Below are positions 1 through 14,680 of a DNA stretch of 64,000 nt, piece by piece. Origin of the DNA: Pithys albifrons albifrons (Eukaryota; Chordata; Aves; Passeriformes; Thamnophilidae). Every line of letters starts with the position of its first letter. Within the stretch, counting starts at the first letter, position 1. The notes under the pieces were generated by a model. That model was not told where the DNA came from, searched no databases, and saw only the letters and a program-made list of their open reading frames with translations. The DNA is taken from NCBI RefSeq assembly GCF_047495875.1, contig NC_092466.1, positions 13,698,561 to 13,762,560 on the forward strand, in the 5' to 3' direction. The position numbers and the translations under genes are program-made.

Positions 1-302
1 CCACAAGCCCAGACGCAAAGCTCCAGCACAATTATATAGTTCTCACTCAAGGATCTCATTTCACTGCTAAGTGGAAAACCCAATACCCTCAGGGCTAACA
101 ACAACGACGGTTATTTCCCAAGCATAGGTTACATTTAGGAGTCTATTATTCCAATCCCCTTTTAAGTTGTAGATCTTCCCTCCAGTCAAGCATCAGAATA
201 GCAACTATCAACAAGCTTATATTTACTAACACTCTTGAGCTGTGATAAGGGTTGAATGGATAAGTCTTTATGCAATAAGGGAAAGAGACATATAAAAAAC
301 CC

Positions 303-320
303 CAAACAAACAAACAAAAA
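303..320. repeat. short (AAAC)n simple repeat
   Basis: Four to five tandem AAAC units in an A-rich patch. It is a minor simple repeat. Confidence 0.6.
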
Positions 321-2750
321 ACCCCAACAATATTGTGTTTTCCAGCAGCATACATCCCTAACTACTGACAGCTTGGGGTGGGATAAATCTATTTCCCCAC
401 TGAATAAGAGTTACCACTTTCTTTGGTATTCTGGATTTAGAAACCCATTTTTATCACCCGAGACAGTGTGATTTATTAGCAGACTTGGTACAGCTGGTGT
501 CCAACACTAGGTCAGCTGCCACTCCAGGAAAACTGCCCAGCTAAGTCCAAACTCAGAGGCTGAGCATCATCTCTGCTTACAAACTTGGATGAAGTCCCAG
601 TTGAAGGAACAACAGAGGAGCAGCATCAGCAGAGAAGCTCCAAGCAAACTTACGTGCAGCAACTGGCCATCAGAGAGTCATAGTGAGGCTCACCTTGTGG
701 TATCATATGAAAGCACAAATCTTATGGCAGGGCTTGGGGAGAGAGGAAGAACAATGAAATACTGAAATGTCATTAAAATTAAGTGTGAAAAGCTGCTTTC
801 CCCTCCACGAGTTTGAGTAGTAAGTCTAAGATATTTGTGATTTCTGATTTAATGTAAGACATTCATGATACAGAGCTGGTTACTACCTTTTAGCTTCCAG
901 GCTCCAAGAGAGCTGCCAGACAGTATTATTTTTAATGCACTCTCGCACAGGGATAGAGTTTCCAAGGAAGCTGCCAAATTTAGCAAAGGTTTGCACTTTT
1001 CCAACAGTTTCTTAGAAAGCTGGAAATCACATTGCCTTACCTAAGTGGCCATTTCAATTAATTTAATTTTGCTTTAAAATCAACAACCAAAAATAAAGAA
1101 GAATGCAATTGAACTTTTTGGCACTTAAAGCTGTCTCGTTTGACACAGAGATCACTAAAGGTTTGACAGGCAAGTCATAGAGATCTATAGCAGACCACTT
1201 TAAAAAGGGTGCACATTCTCCAAGGCAGAGCCTGTATGTTTCTTACTGCACCAGAGCACATGGAACACAACCCTAGATGGGGCTCCTGGCTTACCGTGAG
1301 ATAAACTCCAACAACACTGGTTATAACCACTCTAAAAGCCAGAGCCCCTTCCTATCCAAGTAAATTGAGAGCAGGGTTAGCCATTATGTTCTATTTTTTG
1401 TCCTAAGAAGCATTATTTAAATGAAAATACCGCTGACAATTCATCTGGACTAGAAAATAGAAACTGCATACTTGCAGTTAAAAGCATACCTCCCAACATC
1501 TTGTTGCTAAAAGCAGAACTTTCCTGAGCTAGTAACACACAACATCAGTGTCCATCCATGAAAAAACAGCAGGAGACCTCACCTACAGCCCAAGCAGGCA
1601 AATGCAAAGCAAATGCACTAGTGGAAGGCAGCATTTCACAGCAGTTACTGCCCTGAGAGGAGGGGAGGCAGGTCTTAGAGCTTCAACACCCACCTCTGCC
1701 ATGTAGACAAGACCAGGCAGCCTTCTCATCCCTCTGCTTTCAGACTGGATGGGAAGGGAAGAAGAGTGTCAGGTGGTACTAAGAGAGAACTCAGCAGCCC
1801 ATTCCAATTGACTCCAAATAACTCAGTAGCCTATTCCAAATAACTCCACCAAAACCAAAATCATTTCAAGCTTTTAATGCTATAAGGTATACCTAGGGAA
1901 GTGCAGGAAGGCCCAGCAATGAACCTGCCATTTCCCACCCACTCAGAGGCAGACCCTTTCATTCAATACTTGACGCTTAGCCAAGTTTATCGCCCATCTC
2001 TGACTTCTGTTAGTCATTAAATAAAGAAACCACACTGATCATACTGCTGCCCAGGGTTGCAGAGATCTCTTAACACTAACAAAGGCTATTAATGTAGTAA
2101 AGGAGAAACGGATTGCCTGGGCTGCACTCTCACTCTTTCCTGCCTGTTGGAGAGTAGTCCCCACATAAAGGGTGGGAAGGAAGCTGCTGTTTTCCATACA
2201 ATTGATGAGATGCATTAAGCACAGATCTCCAGGACATAGAAATAGGGTACTTTAAGAAGGCTTAAAACAGACTCAAAGGTGGTGGTCCCTTGCACGGGCT
2301 TGAATGTCACCCAATGACATGTACACACCTGACAAATGGCAAAAAGGAACTTTCTGTCCTAGTGCATTTTTCTCTTCAAGATAGATACCATCACTACATT
2401 AGTCATGCTAGAGCTGAGCTGTCACAGCTCTTTTATTATTATTTACCAGAGCAGTTATCAGCCAAATTTGTACTATTAAATTCCTGTAACACAGAATTAC
2501 TCTGATACCTGGGAAATGCAGTATTACAGAAGTGCTGTTATTCCCCAGCTTGTTTTTGCTTCTGTATTTTACAAGGTTCTTTCTGTGCTGGCTGCTCTGC
2601 AGGAAACCACAGAAGTCAAGTTGTACTGAGGGATATCCTCCTGCAGGCTTGTGGGGCTGCTGACTCTCACAGCACTGTTCTCCTGAACCAGCCCCCATCC
2701 TTTTAAACAAACTTATTTTTTGAACCTAAATAATTCAATGCATAATATAA

Positions 2751-2777
2751 GGTTGTTTTTTTAAAAAAAAAAAATTT
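2751..2777. repeat. T-run followed by A-run
   Basis: A run of T is followed directly by about twelve A, giving a small AT palindrome. It is probably slippage-prone simple sequence with no visible function. Confidence 0.5.
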
Positions 2778-3779
2778 CCAGCAGCTATTTTATTTCCTTC
2801 AATGGCCAACACACACTAATCTTTTGAGCTGATTCAATGAAGAAAGAACTCCCTTTTTCTTTGCAGAATACTAATATGGTCTTTGGAAGCAAATTTCTAG
2901 ATTGAAGCTCACAGAGGCAGCACAATCAGATGTCTGCAGTGAAATGATCAAGAGGCAAAGTACTGTCTTGCAAGAGTCCCACTGTTCCACAAACCCAGCA
3001 CTTGCCCAGCCTCTGTGGAAGATAGGAGAGAGGTTCCTATGGTGGAGAAACATGGATGGAAGCAGTATGACACAGCTGCCTTGTTGGCTTCAGTCACTGA
3101 ATTCCTGATGCACAGGTAGATTCAGTTCACAAAAATGTGAAAATCACAGCCCTTGGAAACTGGCCTCCAGGAGACTGCAAGGGACAGCCTTGCAAATCAG
3201 TGCACACATGGACATCTCCAGGAAGATCCTGCTTGCATGGGGCTGCCCCAGAGAGCAGGAGAGGTCTCAGGAAGAAGAGAATCTTCCCTAAATTGCAAAA
3301 AAGCTCAACAAATCAAGGCAACAAGTTGGTCAAATGACAACCCACAACCTAAGTTCAGACATGCCTTCAGTCTTCAGTACAATCCCTCCAATGAAGTTTA
3401 ATTTTCAGTCAAGCCACGTGAGACAATGCTTCCACAGGGATGACTTGGCTTCTCTCCCTGGCCAGACCATCATGGCACAGCAAGTCCATTCAGGGACACA
3501 GATGAAAACTAACATTTCAAAATTAGATGTGGGGGAAAAGGGTTTTTTTTTTCACCAAAAACGATGGATTCTTTTGAGTGGCCGTCAGCTGCAGGGGACA
3601 AAACAAGCACAGCAGACCCAATACTGATCAGCTCCAACCTGCTTTGAATTCATACCAAGCCACTAATTTGGGTCTAAATGACAGCAGCAGGAACCGAGAA
3701 CTGCCAGCTCTTTCCTGCCACTTGTTTCTGGTTATAATTAGACCATAACAACAACAGTGCAACTCAAAGTCTCTCCTTC

Positions 3780-3860
3780 CTTTATCCCTATGCATAGGCA
3801 CTGTGAGGCACAGAGAGGTGAAATGCCTTGGCATCTGCGTGGGAGAGCTGGGAACATCAA
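3780..3860 (-). repeat. MIR-like ancient SINE fragment
   Basis: The plus strand reads GTGAGGCACAGAGAGGTGAA, then CTTGGC and a GGGAGAGCTGGGA-like end. This follows the reverse complement of the MIR core (ACTGAGGCACAGAGAGGTTAAG...CAGAGCTGGGA). Similarity is judged by eye only and the copy is diverged. Confidence 0.4.
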
Positions 3861-6800
3861 GCAGAGGGATTTATCTCCACTAAGCCCTGCTGTGACTAGC
3901 AGACCATGCTGCCTTACACTAACAAGCAGATTCCTGCAGCATTCAGGCTCTGTTCTTCTGCAGAAATTGCTGGAAAGACAATGGGGACAGAAAAGGGCCT
4001 CACAGTCTTCAGGACTACCCCACGACCATGCACATGTCCAAATCAAGAGTAAGAAAGAGCGAGATGGTTCCTGTCCCCCTGCACTTCACCTGAATGGTCC
4101 TGTCATTCAGGAAAGGAGGTCCTGCCTCCTTCAGGAAAGCAGACAAAAGCAGCAAAAAAACTGCCCAGGACAGCACTTTACTAGCAGTAAAGGCACATAC
4201 ATCCCAAAAGACTTTAATATTTGTTTACAGCCACTGGGGATTTCCTGAGGTTAGATGCTACTTAATCAAACCATAAAGCAGCTATTCAGCACCTGCCCCA
4301 CAAAATTTAAAAGCTGTCTTCAAATAAAATACAGGGACTTGTACCAAAGCAATATGGTAAGTTATGCTTCCAACACAATTTCCTGTGCTTCTTTCTCCCT
4401 TTCTGGCACATTGAGACCCACATAAAAGCCAAAGAGTCTGTAGTACCTGGTTACACAAGGGGAGCCCATCACAGTAGCAATTCAAAAGCATGTTCCATAA
4501 TCCATCAGAAATTTTTAATCCATCAATCCACTACAGCAGCAGCCTCATCAAGTGCATCGAGAACTTTGCAGTTGTATGTCCCTGGTGCATTAGCTGGAGT
4601 AATTACATCCAGCTGCACAGCACAAGCTACAGGAAACAGGGTCCCATTAGGCTTATATGGGTTGGTCTTTTTACATGCTAGAGTATAGAGAGGAATAGCT
4701 TTGGGCAATAATTTAAATGCATTGCTAAAATCATTATCGAAACTACAGATTTGTATTTACAGGCACAGGCTTCTCCCCATCTCACAGCAGCCCACACTGG
4801 GGCTCTGGGTATTTAAAGTGTGGTGGTGCTGGCAGCAATGCCCCACCAGGAACTTCAGACCCCACAGGGACGTGAGGGTCATTCCGACTAGTTCACTACT
4901 TTCTGAATAACCTCTAGAAGCTGTCAGTAGGCTGAGGAAGAACTCAAAGAAAGAACATCTTCTGCTGAAAAATCAGTCCTGCTCTTCTTGGTGCTTTGCA
5001 ATTTGCAACTTCCCACGCAACTACTGGCCCACCCTGATCCAGCAAGAAACCTTAAAGGCACAAGTTCTTTATTAAGCTGTTTTAGGATAATACTATATGG
5101 GATATGGCACAAGTCTGATGATCCAACCACAAGAGATTTTGATTTTTTAAGATGATAATTCAATGTATCCATTCAGCTAAACAGAAAGCCCTGTGTCATA
5201 ATAAAGCTGTCATGATGTTCTGGAAATACGGTCTCACTGGAGGAACACATTGTAATTTTCTATCCAGCTATTTAAGAAGTCAAGGCCAAGTCCTGAGTGA
5301 CAGACACTTTGATGAAACAATACATGAATTAAACATAATTATACTACAAAAACAGTAAAACAGAACTAATCATCCAGGCCCCTGTGTCATACTGTGAGCA
5401 GTGACATTTGCATTGGCACAGGGCATTCCCATCCAGAGAGCTCCAAATCCTCCAAGAATATCAATAATTAAATAGTCTGTTGTGCAGCCAGAAGGAGACA
5501 GGTTCTACCACCCCCACTTTTGCAGAAAGTGAGGTCAACATCCTGCCATGCCCTGCCAGCATGGCCCTGCAGACTCCCTCCTGCCTAGGCAGGCAGGGTC
5601 TTCACCTCCTCTTTACTCTTTGGAATGGTCACGATGCCCTTCGTTTCATTAGGCTTCGCCCAGTGGAAATGATACTGCACACTCCAGCACGATTCCTCCC
5701 AAAACTCAGACCTGGGACCTGCAGTCATAGTCTCACTAAGGAAGACCCAATGTATTTCCCCTCATAAAATTAAGATGTCATTTTACACCAGCCTACCTGT
5801 TATAAATCTGTCTCTCTGCATGCGATGTTCTCCATATCTATACTTAATCTAGCAAAGAGAACATAATTGGGTTCAGAAAACCTGCTTTTTTTTTGTTTTC
5901 CATCCAAGCTCAATCTCAAAACCCTTCTTTCTGTCAACAGCACACAACTGTTTCATAGACTTCATGTAGCAGGGTTGGGAACTAACTTTAAAATGGCAGA
6001 TGGAAGCATTAAATATTTATTGGACTGAAGTGCATTGATTTTGGAAATTAACACTTTTCAAATTACTTCTGTGTGAACAGTAATTAAACAGTCAGTCACG
6101 GTCCAGGTTCTGAGTAAACTGCAACTCTTTTTGTAAAACATATGTATACATAAAAACACTAACACTTCTCTACTGATTTCCATCTGCATACACCAAATTG
6201 CTCTGTGATGAAGAATTAAAATTAATTAAAACTTTGGAATGGTTTTCCTCATAAAGTTGGAGCACTGGGAGCCCTTGTGGCAGGCACTCAAGCATCACGT
6301 CAGTTAAGCTTCCAGGGAGCAGGAGTAGCTGATGCACTGCTTTAAAATACCAAGGACTCAGTGGCCTCATGGTCCCAGTGCTAGTAACATTGGGACTGAA
6401 GTGATGAGAACAGTGGAGTTGAACTGGTACTTGTCACAGGGAGAAACCATGAGGAAAGTTCAACCAATACTGTCAGGACCTTTGCAGGCTCCACCTGTGA
6501 TCCAGGAGTAAAATTATAAATAGCATAAAGCTGCTATTTGCTTTTGAACTCGCTCATTCACGTGGGAATAGATTTGCTCAAGAGGTATTGCAATTTTATT
6601 CCCTTAAGAATATTTATCTCCCACTTGTGCTGTTGCACAGGCAGTAATGAGACTCATGCAGTCTTTAACACAATCTTTTTAAAAGAAAATATGTTTTAAC
6701 TCTCCTTCCTTTTCCAGAACTACAGGTTTTCCTTCTAAACACTCTCCAACAGACTTCCCAGGACTATTTTCCCATTCACTGTACCTTTATATTCAGGATT

Positions 6801-7139
6801 TCACGAAGGTCAGCATGTCATATGCATCAAGGCATCAGCTGAAGCCTCATGAAAAGTAATGGCTGATGGTACATTACTGAATTGGAAGCAATGGGTACCA
6901 TTCTGCAACCTCCTCTTCTTCAGCACAGACTGCTGTACACAGTATTTTGTTACCATTGCTGGATTTATGCCATGCTCTGACTACATCTCTGTTTTTTGTA
7001 CTTTCTCTCTTCCCCCAAAACATACGGGCTTAAAAACCCACCAGAAATTAACAAACCCTACACAGGGACAGTGAGTGTGTAAGTCAGACTTAGCTATCCT
7101 TGCATCTGCGCCAGTGGAATGGCAGAGGCTCCCCACAGG

Positions 7140-7260
7140 CTGCATTCGGCCATAAGGAGCTTATTCTCATTTTACAGGCAATGCTGGGCTTTGCTGTGGT
7201 GGTCAGGGAGGCCCAGAGGTGCTGCTCTCCCTCAGCAGCCAGGGATTGAACTGCATGTTC
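7140..7260 (-). repeat. MIR-like ancient SINE fragment
   Basis: The motif TTCTCATTTTACAGGCAA is followed about 90 bases later by CAGGGATTGAACTGCATGTT. This matches the order of the MIR reverse complement (CCATTTTACAGATGAGGAAA ... GGGATTCGAACCC). It is diverged, and no other function is visible. Confidence 0.35.
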
Positions 7261-8329
7261 CCGGGTGCCAGCCAGCTGCAGCACTGCATGGTGGAAATGC
7301 AGAGCTGGCTCCACAGAACCACTTGCACCCACAGCATGAACCCCACCTGAAGCATGAGTCAAATGAGGAGAAATCAGAGCTCCTGAACCAGAGCTCCTCT
7401 GCTCAGCCCAGCCAGGTGAGGATAGGGTGCTGCTGGGAGTGTGGGAGTGGTATTAAGCGCTGGGGAGTGATGGTACCCTGCACAGATGCAATTAAGGAGC
7501 TTAGATGGGATATGGATGTGCTGGCAAGACTATGCTCATTCTATTGTGTGCACATGGCACACAGGCTTCTTTTGTTTACTTTCTCCCTTTCTGTCCCATT
7601 CCAAGGTGCAGACTGGATTCATGTCCCCAGGAACTCCTAGGGGTTCATGAGCGAGCTGGCAGAAGAACACAAAGAGAAGACGGCTGCCAGGAGACTTTAA
7701 TGAGAGCTACTTCTACTCTCATGGTACAGTCAAGAGTCACATAATGAAACAGAGGCTGGTTTGTTTGTTTTTTAATGAGCTCTATTTATATTTGACTTTA
7801 ACTATCCTCATTCATTTCCTCTGAATCAAACCTCCACTGCTGAAATCTTGTGCACCAGAGTTAATAAAGGACAGCTATAATCTGATTTACTGCACCATTC
7901 CAAACAGAAATGTACTCACAAGAGGGGCTGATAGTTTACAGCACCAATGTTTAAAACAGAAGAATTGACAGCAAAATTGAACATAACTTCTCAGCTGCCT
8001 TGCAGAAGGCTGAAGTAATTCCATAGACTTGTCTGAAGCATTTTTTCCTATGTTAGTGTAACATAGAGAGGTTAAGATTGGGTTTAATGCTAGGTTTATG
8101 CTTCACAAACTGGAAGCTGCTGAAAAGCAGGTGCCTTATCCAATAGATTTCATCTGGCTATTCAGGATGCCTGAGTTTCAAAATGTCAGAGAAAGTGGAA
8201 AACCAGAGGAACTCCAAGTGAACCAACACCAGGAATACAAAATTCTCAAGCTTTTTACCTTTGATAATGCAGTAAAAAACCCCAACAAAATAAATCAAGG
8301 GGTTTATGGCTTACTCTATGTGTAGAGGA

Positions 8330-9032
8330 TGTGCTGGTTTAAAGGTAAACCAGCAGGAGAAATGAACCCAACACAAAAGAGATTATGTCAGAGTTACAAT
8401 TTAATAACAATGTTACAATAAATGCAATGGCACAAAGAGAAATAGGTTTTAACCCACAAAATCCAGAAGTATAACCCAGAACCCTGGGGCACAAACACAA
8501 AGGAGTTTGTTAGCCCCTGTGCTGAACCCCACATGGTTCCCCCAAGTCCAAAGTAAAAGAAAGTGAAAAACCTGTTGGTACAGCTGACGGTTGCAGTCTG
8601 GTGAAGAGTGGTGGTCTCCTTCTGGCGAGATTCTGGTCCTCCTCTGGGTCCCTGAGGTCTTCAAACCCCCAGATTATGTACCCTCAGGTCCAGGTGGGAG
8701 CACCCAGTACCTCCCCCAGGGTGGGGAGTTACACAATGGATGATTTGACTCTGTGAGTCGTGGGGTATTTTGTAATTGTTGCTGGCCCATTAGCAGACAT
8801 TCCCCCTCAGGCTGGGTGTGAAGGTGCTAACAACTTCTGGGAGGGGAGTTATCAAAGCTCTTATCTCACAGGTGTCTTTCACACCCAGCTCACATCCCGA
8901 GGAGCCGGGTGTGCCCTGGGCAGCTGCTGCACATGGTCCATTGTTCTTGGGAAATGACTAGAGGGGGTAGAATACACAGCTTTGGTCACCCCCACACAGT
9001 GATAAACTGGTCCCAACTGCTGAACTAGGACA
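8330..9032 (-). mobile_element. candidate solo LTR of an endogenous retrovirus
   Basis: Read on the minus strand, the interval begins TGTCCTAGTTCAGCAG and ends AAACCAGCACA, so it is bounded by TG...CA, with a length of about 703 bases. The start resembles TGTCCTGGTTTCAGC-type LTR starts known from passerine genomes. Inside, on the minus strand, are a weak TATA-like/R-region stretch near 8680 and an A/T-rich part towards the 3' end. No gag, pol or env frame lies on either side, which fits a solo LTR. A clean target-site duplication was not seen at the two ends (AGAGGA against TAAGAT), so the borders may be off by some bases or the copy may be old. Family assignment is by memory only. Confidence 0.5.
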
Positions 9033-10926
9033 TAAGATTAAAACAAAAATCAGCAGTACTATTCCCTTGATTTCCCCCCATCCTTAAAATAGAAAAGCCA
9101 CTGATTCCAGCATGGTGAGAAATCTGAAATGGAGGTTTTCTCCTTGAAGGAAGAAATTTTGCCCGTTTTTCCATATTTAAGCCTTGAAACAAAGAGAGCT
9201 TCATTCTAAAGGAGCAGCTGTGTAATTAAGACAATTTCAGGATGAACAGTGTGATTCAACAGCCAAGTACTATCTTAATTATATGCATTAATATTCTGCT
9301 AAGATGCTTATCCAAAAAAAAAGAAAAAACAGCTCATGTTATAGCACAAGAAAGGCCACAAAAAATATAAAAATAACCAAGAAGGGTGACAGTCCAAGCC
9401 AGGGCAGGTCACTGCACGGTGTGAAAGCAGCTCTCAGCTGCAAAGGAAGCACCCAGTGAGCCACAGAGAGAACCTGTATCTGAGTAAGACAGAGCCAAAA
9501 GAGAGGCCAAAAGTCATGTCGTCAGAGGCAAATAGTGAATGAGGGACTTTGTGTCAAAGTGAGAGTTGCCCTGTGGCTGTACCAGCTAATTAGGAAGGAT
9601 TTTTGGCTGCGATCTGTGCTATTTTTTTGTGGAGAAAAGCAATAAGGAGCATATTCACAGAAAAGTGAGAATCAGAGATCAGGATGGGCAGCTTAGAGAG
9701 AGGAATCTCATTTGCTGGGTTGGGCACTGGGATGCCCTCCTATTGTAGTGACACACTTCAGTCCTCATCTACAGACCACCCCTATTGCCAGGAGTGGGAG
9801 AGAGCAGCATCTGGCCCTGTGTGGCTGCTTGAGGGAGCCTGGCTGGCAGATACAGAGCAGCCAGTGCACAGACAGGAGCAGCGCAGGTTAGGTGCTGGAG
9901 AGCAATGTCTGTCACTGCCCTAGATGGGACTAAGCATCCCTTGTGAGAGCCACAGTGAGATCTACACTGCTCTCCCATCTCTAAGGCTGCATGGCAAAAC
10001 TACAGTATCAACTGATCAAGAGATAAAAGAAGGGATTTCCTTGTGGGTTTAGGAAGGCACAGCTGGCTACAGAACTCCTGATTCCCTCTATGATCAAAAG
10101 AAATAACACAGTACCTCAGAAAAGCCAAAGTTGCCTTGCTTATATTGGAACACTGATTTAAGGGAATTTGCAATTGTACAACAGCATGACCCTCCAATCT
10201 CCGGTGTGCAAGGTGAGACTGGAATTCCTGGCTCACAGCCTCACCATGGGCCCCTGCACTCCTGTCAGCCCCAAGAAGTGAGGCAGGCTCCATGTCTGAA
10301 TGGGAAATCTCCAAGGAAAACCCAGGTGCTTTGGGAAACAGACCAAGGAATACAAAAGCATCATTCTTGCTGCTGAGCAGGCAAGGAGGTGGCATCATGC
10401 AGAGGTGCTATTTGGGATGAGACATGGTACAACTGCACTTGGCTCTCCTGCCCTTTGATTCTCCAAAGGAAGCATGAGCTACACCCCGTCTCTCTATGGC
10501 AGCAAAAAAATTATGCCTGCAAATGTTTAAGGTCTTGGAATCCAAATGACATGTAGCAGAAACACCACAGCTTGGCTGTCCTGTGGAGAAATGCGTACAG
10601 CAGAGGGAAGGGCAGCTTGAGGGCTGAGTACAATTTAGCAGAGTCATTTGTCCAAATTCTCGTGTTCTATTAAGCCACAGGCCATGGTGGTGAGGAACAG
10701 CTACACAGGCCCTCTATTGCAGAACAGTTTTGATGCAGAGCCAAATCTCGCCTTCAAGTTATTCCCAAGGTCCACTGTATCAAGGCTGTTATGCTGCACA
10801 GGGAAAGCAGCAACGTTTTGCCTTAAGGCTGGAAGGGCATCCTGTGGTCCGGTGGCTCCAATGTCTCCTTCTCAAAGCAAAGCTCACCAGTGCCTTCCAG
10901 TGGTTTCTCAGGAGCCCAGCACAGGG

Positions 10927-10948
10927 GTGGGATGGGATGGGATGGGGG
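10927..10948. repeat. short (GGATG)n pentamer repeat
   Basis: Three to four tandem GGATG units interrupt otherwise unremarkable intronic DNA. Confidence 0.55.
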
Positions 10949-13900
10949 CAAGTCAATAAGGATACCCCAAGACATTCCATTTTAATCTCTAAACTGTTTA
11001 GAAAACACCTCTCACCGAGTTCAAGAGCGTTTCACCTGAATACTTCTGACACTACTGAGGTAGAGAGTTGTTTCAGACTTTCTCTTGCAGCTTGTCACAC
11101 ACAAGGCTAACAACCCCAGTGCCATCCCCTGGGAAGGGGAGATGGAAGGGCACACATCTCACAAACAAACGTTGGATTGTTACTCAACTACACGGAAGGC
11201 CAAGGTCTCATTAATTAGCACTGACATTTACAACAGAGACCACACGATATGAGTGATACAAAGATGGATAAATTCCAAAAGGATTAGGGAGCAAAAAAAG
11301 TCTGTGGGGGTTGGTTGCTTTGTTTTTTCTGAGTTTTCTTTGTAAAAAGAGACTATTGACATTTGAACTCCTTTTTCCATTAAAATGGGGAAAAAAATGC
11401 AGTCAGTCTTTTGCCAGATATCTAAATTGCAAGGTGCTGCAAACCACTGAAATGAAAAGGGAACCCTTGGACTGGACAGTCTCCAGTCACTGGTTTTGTG
11501 TGTGGACCTGAAGATCACAGATCAGAAGCTATTCTCCTGAAAGGGTCTGGTCTTTGGTTCAGAGGATTTCACAACCTGTGGAAGTCCACCAGTTTTCTGA
11601 CTCTACTGACACAAGGTCGAGCTCATGATAAAATAAAACCATCTGCTCTTTCAGACTGATCCCAGACTAGAGTAAGTCTATTTCGATGCTCTTGGAGACC
11701 TGGTTCCTTCCACTGTTTTCATGTGCTCCAGCTGACATCATCAGGCATTCAGATTCCTTGGATGAGTTCCTCAGGCATCAACTAGTGGGATTCTGCCTCA
11801 ATCCATTACTCTTTTCTATTATGGCAAGGCTAACAGCAAAAACAGCTGCCCTGTTTCTGAGCACTAACTAACCCCTCTTCTCACCTTCATCTCTGCTCTA
11901 TTAGTGATCCTTCGGAAAGGGTCTTCAGAATTCAACAGAGAATGCCAAATCTAGTTCTGCAGAGGTGACCCACTGACAATGATAGTGGGACAGAGGGAGT
12001 TTGGCAGAAGGGGAGCAGATCCTGTACTTAATCCCAGCCCAGAGGCATATCCTCCACCACCACCTCAACCTTCACATTCTTTCCAGGATGAACATAGAAG
12101 GGTCACACTCATATTGAGCTCTGGGTCTCCTTTCCTTTCCCCTTTCCAACCTGTAGATTCCAAAGTCACCAAGACATGAATATGCCATTAGACTAGAGGG
12201 CAGAAGTGTTAACATCTGCAATCTGCACCTGCTGGAGAGGCAGGAGGACACTTCATGTATGTCTATAACAATTGGGCAGGGCAGGGGCAGTCCTCTCTAC
12301 CTTTATTGAAAAACCTTGTTTAAACCAAGTCAGAAAACTCCATTACCTGGCTGTAGTTTTCCAAAGCACAACATATAAAGCGCTCACAAGCACTATGATC
12401 CTCAGAACAGCTTTCCCCTCTTGCCATCCTGCTAATCGTGATGTCTGAGGCTATAAAAAGGCACAGCACAAGAGCATGTCTCTCATTCTCATCTGCTTCC
12501 GTGTTTATAATCATCGCTTATCTAATGACACTTAGGAAGTGTTACCAAGGAGACTATTTGCATCCTGCGTGATGTTGCTAAAGCAACACTGCTAAATTAG
12601 ATGCAGCGCTCTTAGCCTTCACCTACTGTATTTGCATTGCTATTAAAATGGAATAGTCACAGGCTTAAACTATATTTGGGTTATTCACTATCCAAACACC
12701 TGAAAATAGTCCAATGACAGCAGCTGTGGAGTTTCCCCTTAAATCTAGCCCATCTAGGTCTCCATCTCGTACATGTATTTCTAGCTTGCCCATCAATGTG
12801 ACCTGCAGACAAAATAAGCCATTTTTCATACTGCAACCTTCCTCCATAGGACGTTTTTCCTATTTCTTTGGGTTTTATTTGAATACATTAGGAGATTTTA
12901 ACTGTCATAAATAATTACAGCATCTTAGCATTTGATGAAGCACAGCACAAGGCAATTTGTAAGTAGCATTAATTTTTGAGGCACAAGATGGCTCAGAGGC
13001 ACCGGAAATGCAGCAACTTGCCTGGAGTTTATGGGTCAGCTGTTCTTCCTCACCCTGAGTCTTGGTTCAGCTGTAAAGAAGTCACTATGCAAGGGCTTCA
13101 AGATGGCCCACAGGAAGATTAAAAGGCTAAATAGTAATTACTTGTTTTACCCTCAATAATAGGGTAAAATACTCATTAAGGAGGTGATACTAGAAGTGAA
13201 ATAAATTAAAACTATCAATAACTAAATATAAACAAAAATAAAGGCCAGAAGCTATTTTAGGTGATGCTACAGAAAAAAATTAAACAGAAGCTCAAAAGAC
13301 TACTGGTAGGAAAGAGAGTTAGCAAAAGCAACCAAGAGATGTGGTGGCAATCATTTCCAAGCCAATTAACAACTTCCCTAGTTTGGACATTTTTTAATAT
13401 GCTAAAAAACATAACATTCAAAAATCCACCCCCAACCCCCTCCAGACAGACATGTTCATGTAGAATTATGGACAATTGTCAGGAACTTTACAGCAATTAT
13501 TACAATTTTGTGACAATGCATTGTATTTACTGTACATTTACAATGCATATGACTTAACTGTATTCTTCATGATGCTTGGATGATACTTTGTGAACAAGCA
13601 ATGTCACAAGCAAAGACACTGGGCTCTCTAAACTCAAGTATTCTGATGCAAATCCTGAGGAATGTATAACACCTAGAGTTTTCTGTTCTGATGGTCTGAG
13701 CAGTACCTTTTGGCCAATAACACATAACAGTAAAATGCAATTCTACCAATATCCAGCTGGAACTCTCCAACACTATTTAATATGTTTATTCCAAAAATAA
13801 CTCCTGCTTTTAACACTTTCAAATTTAACAGATAAACCTAGGCAAGGACATAAATACTTGGCATCTGTCACTGAATTCAATCAGCTCCCTGAATTAGAGC

Positions 13901-14599
13901 AAAAGCATCCTGTTCCAGCTCTGCTACAGTACGTAATATGGTTTGGGTGCCTCTTATTAATAAATCCCTGCTCTAGCCCAGAAGTGCTACTAAAAAGCAC
14001 ACCTGGGAGCATTTTACTATATATAAAACCTCTGTTCCAACAGCAAATTTGATCTGCCTGCAGAATCTAATCACAAGAAGGCAACTCTCCTTCCTGCCGA
14101 ACAGGCTACAGCATGAGAAAGCCCATGTCCAGAAAGCATTTCACCTGCCAGCGCCTGTAATTGCTTATGCCTGGGAATTCAAGCTGAAATACCAGAATCT
14201 CGACTGGGAAAGAATTTGCTAGCAGTATTGGGCTCCAGGTCAGCCAGCCAGCTATGTCCTTTAGCTCTTGTGCTTCTAACAATATTTAAGGATGCTTCTC
14301 GGGGGACTGCAAAAGAAGAGCCCAAGTGAGTGAGTGGTAGCTGAACACCATTGCCTCCTCTCAGAAGGATGCTGCTGATGCTTTGCTGGGCAGGGAGGGA
14401 GTGATGTGGGCAGATGCAGATCACTCCTGCTCAACTGGGTCAATGGTCTGGGAAGACAGGTAAGGACCTCAAGTCTTAGTATTTCCATAGAAGGCAAAAC
14501 TGGATGCCGAGTCTGGGTCACATGAACTCTATGGGAATTGATGGATGTAGGACTAACATGTTCAACAGATTAATTGAGTCTTCCTCCTGCTGAACTGTG

Positions 14600-14680
14600 G
14601 TGCAAATACAAATAAATCATTTTACCTCTCTATACATCAGTCTGTTTTAGGGCAAGGAAATGGCACAAGCTCTTTCCTGC
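14600..14680 (+). repeat. weak MIR-like fragment
   Basis: ATCATTTTACCTCTCTATAC followed by ATCAGTCTGTTTTAGGG parallels the MIR segment AGTCACTTAACCTCTCTGAGCCTCAGTTTCC. It is short and diverged; chance similarity is possible. Confidence 0.25.
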
